NCBI RefSeq assembly: GCF_900324465.2
Contig: NC_046616.1
Coordinates: forward strand, 20,207,095 to 20,271,094
From: Anabas testudineus
Taxonomy: Eukaryota; Chordata; Actinopteri; Anabantiformes; Anabantidae
Direction: 5' to 3'
Length of the DNA stretch: 64,000 nucleotides
Positions 34,901 through 46,450 of the stretch are shown here, piece after piece (position 1 is the stretch's first letter; each line of letters begins with the position of its first letter). A program made the position numbers and the translations under genes. The notes under the pieces are model-generated. The model had not been told where the DNA came from. It made no database searches and was given only the letters and a program-made list of their open reading frames with translations.

Positions 34901-37750
34901 AGGGAATTAATAGATGTACACTGACCTTGCCATAGGCGCCTAGCTCCACACCTTCCAGGGAAGGAAGCAGGTCAGCAGCCACCACAGAGGAAAGTCTTTG
35001 TCTCTGAGCCTCCAGCTTAGGGTCACTGTTCAGAAGAAGTCACATACACGTTATTTTTACCACATGATACACACACTGCTCTTTTCTGACAATGATATGG
35101 AGGATGATGAAAACATAAAAGCAAAGGATGGATGCTCTCTGCATGGGGTGGTGCTTTCTTTGTACCTGATGTGAGCACTCTCTCCATAGGGCAGCACTGA
35201 GAAAGCAGCATATAGCGACCGCTTGGCACAAATCAGCATGATCCTGCAGGACACAGGAAGTACAGGCAGACAAAACAGATGGTGTGTCAGTCTACAAACA
35301 ACTATGACAGCCACTGTTACTCGGCAGCTACTGTACGCACAACAGTCGTCAGTGCTGGAGCTGCAGTGACCGCAAACTCCATCACAGAGTCTCTTCTGTG
35401 TTGATCAGTATCAAAGTTAAACAGCTACTCTATCAACATTAATCTAAAGCTTAAAGCAGAAGGGAAATCTGCATCAGTTCCAGTTTGTGCCGCTCGTGTA
35501 TTTCCGAAGTAAGCAGAGCCAACCAGTCTGACAATTCATGAGAGACACAGAGTGGTGCTAAGAACCGGACTAGATAAAACCTACAACAAGTCACCAACAA
35601 GCACATTACACTTCAACTAGGACACTTGTTTAGACAAAACACTTGCCGCATAGTCTACTTAATAACACGACAACCATTGAATCAAGCTGTGCATTTTGGA
35701 ACTAAGAAAACTTCACAAACACTAGGAATTTTATCTACTCACAAAACACCAATCAATAACATACAGTCTGCAGTCTGTGCCGGAGCAGCTCAACACCCAG
35801 GTCAGACCTTGAGGGACAGATATCACATCTCTCACAGCGGGCAATATCGCAACACAGAATCTCCTGGTGCTTAATTAGCTTAGTTATATAACCTACCACA
35901 CAATGTGTGACTGCCTCAAACAGAAAGAGAAACAGACCTGGGGGGAGGGGGGGTTTAGGATTGCTACATCACTCTCTGCACACACACCAGCAGAAAACAC
36001 ATGATGTATCTGAATGTGGATGGGTAATGAATATGAAGTTGTCTTAAACAATGAAATGTTGTCAAGAAATTACATTTTAAAATGGAATTCAACAGCCCAT
36101 GGATTGCAGGAAAAAAAAAAAAGAAACAACTATGTGAGATGTTTAGTCCGAGCTTACAGTCATAGTTTAGTACTTTTCATAACATTAAATCCTGTCGAAC
36201 ACATGACCTCAGCGTTGTTTTCTAACACTGGTCAACTAGGTCAACAAACAGCCTACAGTGTGATATTTCAGTCCTGTTTTGCATTGGGGTTATCTCAGTG
36301 TTGATGCAATATGGTGTTACATTTCCACACTGCTTTTGCTGAGCTTCCAAGGGTGATTAAATTCACTGTAGCAATCACCACTCAGCAGCTGTACCACTGT
36401 TAGGCTTCTGCGGACCTAAGTCTATGTGCCAGAGTTAAGCAGCTTATTACTACACTATTAGGACGAGTACAACACTGCTTGTAAATGCCTGTTTCAGGCT
36501 GCAAAATAAAACAGCCATCTTTTCTCTTGCATTGCTCTAACAGGAAATATAGTGAAGTTGTTGATGCACTGTATTTATGTATGTAAATGCCTTTTGGAGA
36601 CTCACCTACATCCTCTGGTATCATACTGCCTCATGCTCTTGATAAAGTGGACTTTCTTTGGCACCTTGGGTCCAGGAGAACCGGAGACATTCCTCAACCT
36701 GAGCAGAGAGCAAAGAAGACACAAAGACCTCTTCATTGAGTCTGGCACCAACCAAACAAAGGACCTTCACATGATAAGGTTGATCAGTGTATGCAGGTTT
36801 AGTTAGGTCAGACTAGAGGGTAAAACCAACTCTCCTGATGCAGGACAGCTAAGATTTATTAGGTCTTTTATCCAAACAGCACCTGATACCATTAAATCTG
36901 GTGACTGTTACAAATAGTAAAGCAGGAAGCTGACTGTGATTTATATCCAGGACACAGTGGAGGATTATTGAACAGAAGACAAACTATTACACTGTAACTC
37001 TGAGTTAAATGTACAACATCCATAACATTACACAGCCTGTGTGAAGGTTAAATGTGTGTACACCACAGAAAGGACTGGAACACTGCTTCATGACAGTCAC
37101 AGTGAATTCCTGTGATACCTGCTGCTTTCACTCGATGCGGAAGTCAGCAGCCGGTTTAAAGGCCCAGGGTGAGACACCGAAAACGAACACGCTCACCTCT
37201 GCCGTGAATCCACGGGGTTCCCGGCCGGGGCCGGGCTCAGGGCGGCGGGCGTCGACCTGACACGGGAGCACGGCAGGTGACCGGTGGGCACCGGAGACAG
37301 AGGGGTGTCCGGAGTTAACGTCTCGGCCGCACTTCCACCCTCCAAAAATACCTCGTTGGCACCCACAGCACTTGCCCCGGCAGATCCTGGAGACATTACC
37401 AAAGAAGGCCGAGTGGGACTGAGCAGCCCTGGAAAACTGGAGGACGAGCCACAGCCGGCCGCGGCGGGTTCTGTCAGCGGGGCCACCGGCACTTGGCCGG
37501 TCACCGGCTGTGGCTCGACCGTCGCGCCGCCGTCTCTGCCCCTGAGCCGGTGCTCCTCGGCGGTTTTCTGGTGGGTATTTCCATCGTGAAGATGAGAGTG
37601 AGGCCGCCCGTCAAGAGAGATATTGTTGAGGAACAGCAGAGCCGCCTGTCTCCTTTTCGAGTCCTTGACTTTCCTCCGCTGCTCTCGGTGCGTCTTTGCC
37701 GGTTTGCTGTGACCGCCGGCGGACTGCGGCCCGCACACAGCCGTCGCCAT
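31925..37750 (-). CDS. cables2: CDK5 and ABL1 enzyme substrate 2 (CABLES2), 514 aa
   Basis: The nine exons are 37750-37197, 36698-36606, 35243-35166, 35025-34926, 34786-34618, 34511-34414, 33577-33471, 33333-33129 and 32065-31925, all in frame. Residues 1-185 are a basic then Pro/Ser/Gly-rich head containing [18 protein letters not shown]. This is followed by [33 protein letters not shown] and [12 protein letters not shown] blocks typical of CABLES. Residues about 330-510 form the cyclin-box region ([63 protein letters not shown]). Family members link CDKs to Abl-type kinases and affect CDK tyrosine phosphorylation. Synteny with osbpl2 and adrm1 favours CABLES2 over CABLES1. The donor after exon 5 (CCTT/GTACGA) is weak. 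The first exon is CpG-rich, and the start is the first ATG in a good context. Confidence 0.93.
34036..34260 (+). mobile_element. Tc1-like transposase relic in cables2 intron 6
   Basis: Around 34122-34210 the plus strand reads [20 protein letters not shown], matching the conserved Tc1 transposase block with W.AQSPDLNPIE.LW...K around the second catalytic Asp. TACTGTGCTGTGCAAACACT near 34036 resembles the termini of the element at 29234-29743. Only this 3' piece of the transposase is recognised, and it runs antisense to cables2. Confidence 0.75.
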
Positions 37751-37810
37751 TCTAGTTTGAAACGAGTCTGTTCGACGCTACGACTCCCGGTGACCGGTAC
37801 CACAGCACGG

Positions 37811-37937
37811 GCCCCGCCCCTCTTCACCATGATTGGACGTGGAAGTGATTATGCGCCCGAGAGCGTGGAAATACTCGAAGGGGATTGGATGGAATTTAAA
37901 TCATACAAAAATATTCTTATTGCTCGTAGTTGATTGG
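37811..37937 (-). promoter_or_regulatory. cables2 promoter: GC box and three CCAAT boxes
   Basis: Upstream of the cables2 start (37750, minus strand) lie a GC box (CCCCGCCCC, 37812-37820) and three CCAAT boxes read on the minus strand at 37836-37832, 37888-37884 and 37937-37933, spaced 52 and 49 bases. The region joins the CpG-rich first exon. There is no TATA box. Confidence 0.5.
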
Positions 37938-38498
37938 GTGGATGGAAATAGTGGGCGGTGCCCTGGAAACAAAGGAAATACCCTGAATCAATAAGAGAAA
38001 TCTAATGAATTAATTTATGATTATGAAAATCCACATAATGCAGCTTCAGTTCCTACGCCTAAACCTAGTTATACACCCCAGGAATATAAATGTCAAGTAT
38101 TTTTTATTTCCAAGTATTTTTAAATCAATGTCTAAAAGCTGATTATCCATAAGAGGGATTAATCTGTACTCAAGGTTTAAATTGTCCCTCAAACTACAAG
38201 TAATGCTGTATAGAAGGTTGTTTTGTACAGGGCACTCATTCGGTAGAAGAATATTACATCATTTTTAGACAGTATATGTTTAAGATTGCTTTTAAGGAAA
38301 TAAGTTTAATGAGACATAAACAGAAAAGAGAAGGGAAAATTTGAATGTTGGGATATTTGCTCACATTGATCTGTAAACATGAAGCTTGAGTGAGTGTTTC
38401 TGTTAGATAGAAACTGAAGTGTGAAAGCTTTTCCATCTCCTGGGTGGAAGTGATCGATGGAATAGATGAAAATCCTGGTCCTCCCTTCCTTTACAGTG

Positions 38499-38506
38499 TC
38501 TGTCTG

Positions 38507-38558
<52 letters not shown>
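38499..38558. repeat. (TCTA)n microsatellite
   Basis: Two to three TGTC units followed by about 12 TATC units. Confidence 0.95.
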
Positions 38559-38814
38559 AATGAAACTAACTAAATAAATTCAACTATACCATAATATGTT
38601 GTGACATGACATGTTGGTGAATTTTACTATATTTGTATGGGCCTACTTAATCGTTTACACTAACTCTGACTCATTACAGTTCTTTCTGCCATTGTGTCTG
38701 TTGAATAAATGGACACATAAAATTGATTGTACACAAAATGTAACCAAACAATTCAGTTAAGTTAACTTCTAGAAAGTTTAGAAAAACAGGGTTCAGTTTT
38801 GTGTGTTTTGTTTT

Positions 38815-39180
38815 ATTTAGCCATGCTAGCAGTGTGGTGGCAATGCAAAGTCCCCTACAGACTTTGATGATCTCCTTTATTTTCCTCTAAACCCACCTTG
38901 AGATTGAGAGTTTTGTTTTAAATAAATATTTATACAAATATTGATGAATTGCCATGAAAACCGATGTGTGAAGCTGTGTCCAAAGGATGAATCCAGACTT
39001 TAGTCTGCTTATCTAGTGTTACAAGCAGGTCAAAGTTCGATTTATCCAGTGAACAGTATTTCAGCATCCCGCTGAATGCATTGTTACAATTTCAGTACAA
39101 ACATTCATGAATCCAAAGAGAGTAGCCGTCTTCCTGTTTCCTTCAGTGACACCAAGAGGGTAATATTTGTTTTTGTTGTT
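38815..39180. repeat. Degenerate copy of an abundant percomorph interspersed repeat
   Basis: Blocks such as GCCATGCTAGCAG, GACTTTGATGATCTCCTTTA, GATGAATTGCCATGAAAAC and AAAGGATGAATCCAGACTTT resemble a very common fish repeat (consensus containing ATGGATTGCCATGAAATTTG and GGATGAATCCTACTGACTTT). This is from memory; the class is unassigned. Confidence 0.4.
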
Positions 39181-40611
39181 TTTTTGATCAAAATAACTAC
39201 TATTGTGTTGATGTGGTGACATGGAAATTGCTTCAGGCATTTACATTCCTATCTGGATAAACTATATTTAGTTTTGCACCATGATCAGGTCAATAGTTTC
39301 ATTGGTCCAGTACTTTGTTTTATGACCTATACACGCCAAAAGAATTGTAACAGCGAGGACATTTTTTTTTATTTCAACTTATACACAATAAACAACCTAG
39401 AAGATAGCAGAGTTTGTTTGAATCCATCCATTTTTCATGTGAGCAAATGTATTGGAACATGTGACTGACGTGTGTTATCGTCCAGCTGTGTCCTATTACA
39501 TTGAGATTGAGATTATTGAGGTTATTCAAACAATGAATAGCACTCAATGTCTACACTCAGTTTCAGATTTGGGTTTTGCCTGTTCAGACTGCATTTATAG
39601 TTCAGGAGTGTAAACAACATGATACTAGACACGTCAGTCTCCAGACTTAAACTCTATACATTATTTTACCTGGTAAAGAGCAGACTGAAGGGAGTAACCA
39701 ACCAAAACAAAGAACAACTGAAAGAGGCTGCAGTGAAAGCATCACAAAAGAAGAATGCAAACATTTCATGATGTCAATGAGTCATAGACTACATTCAGTT
39801 ATAGCACCAAAAGATTTGCATCTAAATATTAATCTATTTTTAAGTCTACATTTTCCAATGCTCACATGAAAAATAGACAGGTTCAAACAAAGCTTGAAGT
39901 CCTCTAAATTGTGTATCAGTTCCAGAAACACCTGGAAATCAAAGCTAATTGTTGATCTTTTGTCTCATATTCATCTTCGGATGAAGTTTTTTCAGTCTAC
40001 AGTAAAGATAAAGGAGCTTCAGTAAATAAAGACCTCACTGTTCCAATACATTTGAAGGGGTGTGTTTATCATAATTGTTGTTAAATGTTCACATGCTTCA
40101 CTGGGGTGTTCTATGTCACATTGTCTCTCAGTGTCTGTGTGTTTTACAGTGTAAAAAGACACACACAGCAAAAATCAGGTCAACACACTGCTCTTTATTA
40201 TAGCAACAACAACATAATGAAATTATCTTCACCTTCTTTTTATTGTTCCATAGTGTTTCTTCTCTCGCTCTGAACAGCAACAGTCTGGCATGACCAGTTT
40301 AAGGCTTTTTGATTCTAGCTTCCTGTCTGTGTTTGAGGTACAGCCCCGTCCAACTCCTACCACAACAAGCTGATGTTATGGTGTGGTTGTTAGATGATGG
40401 ACTCAAACGTCTAGCACCATAAACATGGCTTTGTTTGTGCAACAGGGGTGGTAAAGGTGCTCTTTGAGCTTGTCGTTTTTTTATCTCAGCGTCCTCAGGG
40501 CAGAAATGAGCTGAACGGACAGAGTCTACAACAAAACATTTCTCAGTGACACAGTTTAAATGCACATGACAGAACTCCCTCCTCCTACACCCATACACAT
40601 TCTGGTATGTG

Positions 40612-40644
<33 letters not shown>
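40612..40644. repeat. (CA)n microsatellite
   Basis: About 32 bases of alternating CA. Confidence 0.9.
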
Positions 40645-40646
<2 letters not shown>

Positions 40647-42125
40647 CCACACAGAAGCACACGCGCATGTTTCCCTCTTTGACTATTCTATAAAAAACAA
40701 CCCTGATGAAACAACATATGGTAACACTTCATTTTATAGCAGGTCAGCTGAACATTGCAGATATGTTCAACTGTGAATGATTAATTCACCTTTTCCTGGG
40801 TTTAAGTGAAGAAATTATTTTTCAGAAATTCCTAATCTAACTTAGCCGTGTTCTGTCAAATGTTCTTATATCTTTCCAAACATTTGCACCAAATTGTTTG
40901 TTACTTCTTAGAAACGTTTAAGGAAATCATAAGAAGATAACAGACCTGTAAAAGAAAGTGTTACCAAAAGCACCACATACCTGCACCATCATTAATATCA
41001 ACTCTATTCTGTTCAGGAATCTGGAGCCTGCAACACTTCTTTTCTACAGTTTTCAGACAAAAAAACTAGAAGTCAATGTTTAACATTACAGCCAGTGCTG
41101 CCCCCTCTGTAACATGTCTTCATTGTACAGTTCAATTTACATGGAAATGTCTGTGGTGTTGCCATTGTTGTGTGAGATGGGTGCAATATGAAAATACAGC
41201 TGTTAAGAGTCCTAAAAAAAAAAAAAAAAACATCCTGCAAATATAATGGAAATCATAACAAAGCTATTGTTGAGTACATACACGTTCTGGAGGGTGAAGG
41301 TGTGTTTTATTAGAATAATAGTGAATTCATGTCCCAAAAACAACAGATTGTAAACACACACAAATCTCTCTCTTTTTTAATTTGTTCTAGCTTACTTAAA
41401 AAAACAAAGATAGTATCACAGGAATGTTGCTGATGCTTGAAGCCTCGTCACAAATAATCACATATTCCACAGTTTTTACATTCAACTGAAATGTTGCTTT
41501 TCAAACTGCCCCTCCGATTTGAAGCAGCGTTCCCAGAGACCCCTTCAACATGAGTGAAAAGCTATGGAAATAAGAATCACCGGTACCTGTGCTGTAGACT
41601 GTGTTTAGGATGACAGTGTAGGTTTACCATCTTTAAATGCCCTTCCCACTGACTTTATTTTACATCTTGTTGATGGATGCTTGAGTTCTAGCTGCCATAA
41701 AAAATCATACATGTTGAAGTCTCCTTGAGAAGATGTGCTGAAGCACCTTCACTGAGGAGGACTCTGTGCCTCTGATTGATCCTCGTACAGCTCCACTTCT
41801 CCACCTGCCTGTGCTCTTCACTAAGTTCGCTGGACAGCAAGTTGTGTTGCTAATCTCAACCTCCCGCTGTACCACATCTTGACCTGACAAATGATACAGA
41901 AACCAAAATATCATCAGACCACATCACAGGAGTTTGTCTTTGCTAAAAAATAAAGATGCCACGCTCCGTCTCTTTCTTTGCCTGCTTGTCTCTACTGCGG
42001 GACAGTGTAGAGAGAAATCAAGTAGGAGCTGAAACAGATTGTTCAGTGGGAGTCGCCCTTCTGCCACTTCCTTTAAGGCAGGACGTCCGCGCGGCATTGA
42101 GCTGAGTCACGGCACCCTCAGCACA

Positions 42126-45100
42126 TCACACGGTGGTCTCGTACTCCATCACTTCTTTGGGTGTGCCCAGACAGCGGTACTGAATTCTTGGCGTGACCGG
42201 GGCTGCGCTTTCGAGCACCAGGATGGTTTTGCGCAGCCGGCGGTCAATGTAGTGAGCATCCCAGGCAGGATACTGTTTCCTGGGCAAGTCTATTCGGATG
42301 ACGGGCCCCTCTGTCCTGGGTGTGAGATGGTGCACCGGGGCCTGAGCACCCCGAGGTGGTCGAACCTGAAACACGTCTCCATCTACCCCAGGCCCATGCT
42401 CTCTTTCTGACCCTTTAGTTCTCTGAAGGGTCCTGGGGGGACTGCTCACTAGATCAGGAGGAAGGCTGGAAGCAGGTGAGGCCAGCGACTCCACAGGCAC
42501 CTCTTTCTCCACTATGTAGCCCCACCCTGAGACTGGACCATCAGGGTGCAGGAGACAGTAGTACACAAACATGAAGAAGGTACCCAAAGCGTAGCTGCTG
42601 GCCACCACGCACACCATGATGACGGCGTAGAAGTCTGAGGTACGGGGGCCACGGTACAAGTACCAGACAGTGGTGAGGGCCACGTTCTCAGCAAACACAG
42701 TGAGACTGTAGATGAGCATCCTGCAACGCGTGCGCCCCTCTCTCACACTGAACCAGCAGAAAACATACACAATGCCCACCATCATGTTGTAGATGATTTC
42801 TTCCCATTTGGACATGCAGAAGTCTGTTTCGCCTTGAATTATCCAAAAGGTCATGATGCACCAGTGGGCCACGATGAAAATGCCGAAGTAAAGCTGGAAC
42901 ACGGAGGCGAACAGGGCAAAGGCGAGAGCGCGGGCCCCGATCGTGAACAGGTGCCACAGAATCTGAACTATGACAGCCTTGTAGGTCATGGGTAGCTTAT
43001 CATCCCTGGAGTCCCTCAGGACTTTCTGATAGGAGGAGATCATCCAAGCGAGGGATATCAGTGAAGCAGAAGCTGAAAGCCCTGAGGAGACAGTGAGGGA
43101 GACACAGAAAAGAGGAATTCAGAAAGCGAAGTTAGATGAGATGGAAATGGCTTCAGGGTTACTGTTTCACTCTCATTTAGCACAGTAAGAATACACAAGG
43201 ACCTGCCTGGTGGGAGCCTGACTGAGGTGAGCACAAGTGACTCATGATGCTCAGCGTGGGCTGCAGACACATGATTGATTGATGCCTCGATATATATTTT
43301 TTGACATGTTGGTGACAGCTGTGCTGATTGCTCATTTCGGGACACTCACCCTGAAGGGGCAGCACCTGACTGGCCTGGATCATGATGCAGAGCTGCAGCA
43401 CAAGCTGAGGGGCGCTCTTCAGGAAGGACTCGAGCAGACGCAGCATGCTGATATCGGCGCTCTCGAACATCATGCGCCAGTAGTAGTGGCGGCGCTTAGG
43501 GTCCCTGTGCCAGCGGCTCTGCACGCCCAAATACAAGGCGTGGACATACCTGTGCAACAGAGGTAGATGCAGTTCAGCGCTGTTCAGCAGAGCATGTAGT
43601 TAAGAGGAGACAGAGAAACTGAACATATTTTGTTGGCTTTAGTACTGCAGTTTAGAGAACTTTTTGGACATCAAACGCCAACCCTCAGAAGTCATAACTC
43701 TTTATTCCAAACTCTGGGAGCTGTCAGTAGTTCTCGCCAAAAAGCTGGTTGCTTTACTCTTCTGAGATTTAGATTTAGACTCAAACTGAACTAAGCAGCT
43801 CTGTGGTTTTAATTTTAGTACAGCCGTCAAGAGAATGTCAAGCTTGTCTGAAATCTCTCTTCAAATGAAATAAGTCAGAGGGCTGCAGAAAAATCTAAAT
43901 TTGAGGGGTTGCGGAGAGAAAGGAAATCCAAATAAATGCTTTCAATCCAGTCTTTACAGTAGATTGAAGGTTAAGAGGGAAAAGAGCTTTCTGTAAATCC
44001 CTTGTTGAACTCCTGAGCTTTGCTGACATGTAGTTCCACCCCCATCTCAACTTGTTCTATCGTGACCTTGAATAAATCACACGCATCATTTTGTATCCAC
44101 AGATGTGTGCTGTGCAAACACACACGTGTACAAATGTGTTGACATGTGACATCTACTCAAGCTGTGCAAATATGCAATGCATAAATCATTATCTGTATCA
44201 TTACGCCAGGCCGTGGACTGGTGGTTGTCACGGAGGACTGAAGCTATAAGTGTCTCGGTAATTGCCTCGGGGAGAAGGGTCAGAGGAGTCCTATGTCAAC
44301 AAGCCCACTGAACCACAAGGGAGTTTGTGTAACCCTTTTTTGTTCTGGTTCCTGCTACAAAAACGAGCCTTGGGATGTAACACACTGAGAAAATAGAGCA
44401 TACGTGCAGTAATGAGGGTCAAAGACTCAACTACACAGGACGACACACACACACACACACACACACGCACCATTTCATCTCACAGTCTGCAACACAGGCC
44501 CATATCACATCTCACGTGCGCTGACATTTAATTCTGGTAGCCGGCCCACATTGATCCTGGTTCACCTGACTAGCTGTGTATCAGTAACGGATCATTCCTG
44601 CGTTAACAGCTGAGGGTAAAACACACAGCGGTAATCCTCTTAATGTGCAGACACACTGGTCTGAGAGCAGCAGCAGCGATGAACAGAGCGCACACAACAG
44701 CTTTAATGGCATTACCCGTAATTCTGTGCTGCCACAATGTTTTAATGTGCTCCTGGACACGCTCACACAGACATTGAAGTCTCCGGGAGGAAATAAGGAA
44801 TCAATATATATTACCCATAGGGCTGTCTAAAGAGGCAGGAAGAGAGAGAGACCACAAAGAAGGACAGACAGATGGATCTAGTAGGCCTACACATAAATCA
44901 TCAATTGATTTGCATTTGAAGTCATCACTACACATGAGTTGCCCTTTTTATAACAACCCAGTGTGTCTATTAAATACAACTTGTCTTTGAATGTGATCAC
45001 GTTTTGTCTAACCCTCCTCCCACCACAGTTCAGCTGAATGCCTCCTGCCGGCTGGCAGCAGTTCAAGCCTGTCAAAACCTATCAGAGCACTTGAAGCTTG

Positions 45101-45700
45101 AGTAGTGCCTCACCATCACCGGCTGAGTAGCTGACCTACAGACCTACTACCATCCATGTGAGAGGAATGCCAGCGAGTACACTGGTTTGTTTGTAGTCTC
45201 AGAGCATGGCTGGTAATTAAACATGTTTGCGCTCAGCTGAGAGAAGCAGGCTTGAGACTGTGGTGAGATTTGAGAATATGGGTTTTACCAAATATAACAG
45301 CAGGAGCCCCCGGAGCTGCAAGTGAAAAGGCACTAAACAGAACAATGCAGCGGATACACACACATACAGGATCAGTGCACAGGGGAAGACACTCTCATGA
45401 CAGTTACCACTAGTCGCCTGTCAGGATGCTTCTCACCCAGGTCACAGAAGAAAAAGGGGATTTAGTTTTGTATATAAGGCGATTCGTGTGGATGAGTTGA
45501 TGATTTTCCCGGGAGATGATTGACCTAAAAGCGCGTCAGGGGGTTGGGGTGGTGGTGGGTGGAGGGTGGGTGGAGTCTGAGTCTCTCTTTCCAAGCCAGG
45601 GAGAAACAATACAAAAAGACACTCTGGCATTTTGGGCTGACTGACTGTTTGCGGTTCATAAGCGTTTAGCTACAGGGAGCGACGCTGGGCTTTGAATGAA

Positions 45701-45760
<60 letters not shown>

Positions 45761-46364
45761 AAAGGCAGATCGGCACAATGTACAGTTTCACCCCTCTCTC
45801 AGATCACGTTATGAGGGTTCAGACTCACCTCCAGACCTGTGCCAGCTGAAAGATGTGAATTAAGGCCTGGAAGAGCCACATGAAGGCTCTGCAGCAGCCC
45901 CGGGCTCCACCCCCGGTGCCCGGCCCTGGCAGCACCCCGGCCGCGGCCGTGCGGCCAGCGCCCCGCTCGCCGCTGTCCTTGGTGCTGAAGTCGCTCTCCT
46001 CCGCTCCCGACGCCGCCACCACGGCGGCCGCGGCCGTGCCGCTCTCCACGGTTTGAGCCAAATCGTAGGCGAACCATCGAAAACTCAGCACCTGCACGAC
46101 CACGGACGGGACTATCACAAAGACCAGAGTCAGCGCAAAGCACCAGTAGTCCCTCCTTAGGTAGTAGTCCGCGGCCAGCCACAGGTCTGAGGCCCCGTCC
46201 GAGAAGAAGACCAAAAGGGCGCAGAGCGTCCAGCAGCAGTCCTGGAGGGAGTAGCGCTGCTCGCGGGAGCGACGCTGCGGAGGCCGCGGGTCCGACCTGG
46301 ACGGACACTCGGGGGGGATTTCGTTTCGTAGAGAAACGGGTGCACCGTCAGATTTCGCGGCCAT
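42126..46364 (-). CDS. xkr7: XK-related protein 7, 563 aa, three exons
   Basis: The exons are 46364-45829, 43549-43350 and 43081-42126, joined in frame. The protein begins MAAKSDGA and ends [20 protein letters not shown], both matching XKR7. It has about eight to ten hydrophobic segments, including [60 protein letters not shown] (a family hallmark) and [21 protein letters not shown] long Ala/Gly-rich loop after the second segment keeps STKDS. The cytosolic tail contains [23 protein letters not shown] proteins are plasma-membrane proteins; some (XKR4, 8 and 9) are caspase-activated lipid scramblases, but XKR7 activity is not established. Length is close to the 579-aa human protein. Exon 1 is very GC-rich and a run of C lies in the 5' UTR. 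XKR4 and XKR6 are rejected because of the tail. Confidence 0.93.
44443..44466. repeat. (CA)n microsatellite in xkr7 intron 1
   Basis: About 24 bases of alternating CA. Confidence 0.9.
45703..45758. repeat. (CA)n microsatellite in xkr7 intron 1
   Basis: About 56 bases of CA, starting about 70 bases beyond the donor of exon 1. Confidence 0.95.
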
Positions 46365-46428
46365 GTTTGTTGTAGGGAAGAGAGTGAGTAAGAGATGGGA
46401 AAATGATGGAGGAGGGGAGGGGGCGGGT

Positions 46429-46450
46429 GGGGGGGGGGGGGGGGGGGGGG
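46429..46450. repeat. Homopolymer run of 22 G (C on the xkr7 strand)
   Basis: Lies about 65 bases upstream of the xkr7 start codon, inside a GGAGG/GGGCGGG-rich stretch (46405-46450). Confidence 0.9.

Larger units (their letters stand above)
37938..42125. other. Intergenic region between cables2 and the xkr7 3' end
   Basis: About 4.2 kb without a recognisable gene. It holds a TCTA microsatellite, a degenerate percomorph interspersed repeat, a CA microsatellite and the likely xkr7 3' UTR. Minus-strand AATAAA signals for xkr7 lie near 41654-41659 and 41306-41311. Confidence 0.55.

Noticed and set aside
37284-37933. Plus-strand frames over cables2 exon 1
   Set aside because: They arise from the GC-rich composition; the minus-strand frame contains the CABLES signature and splices correctly.
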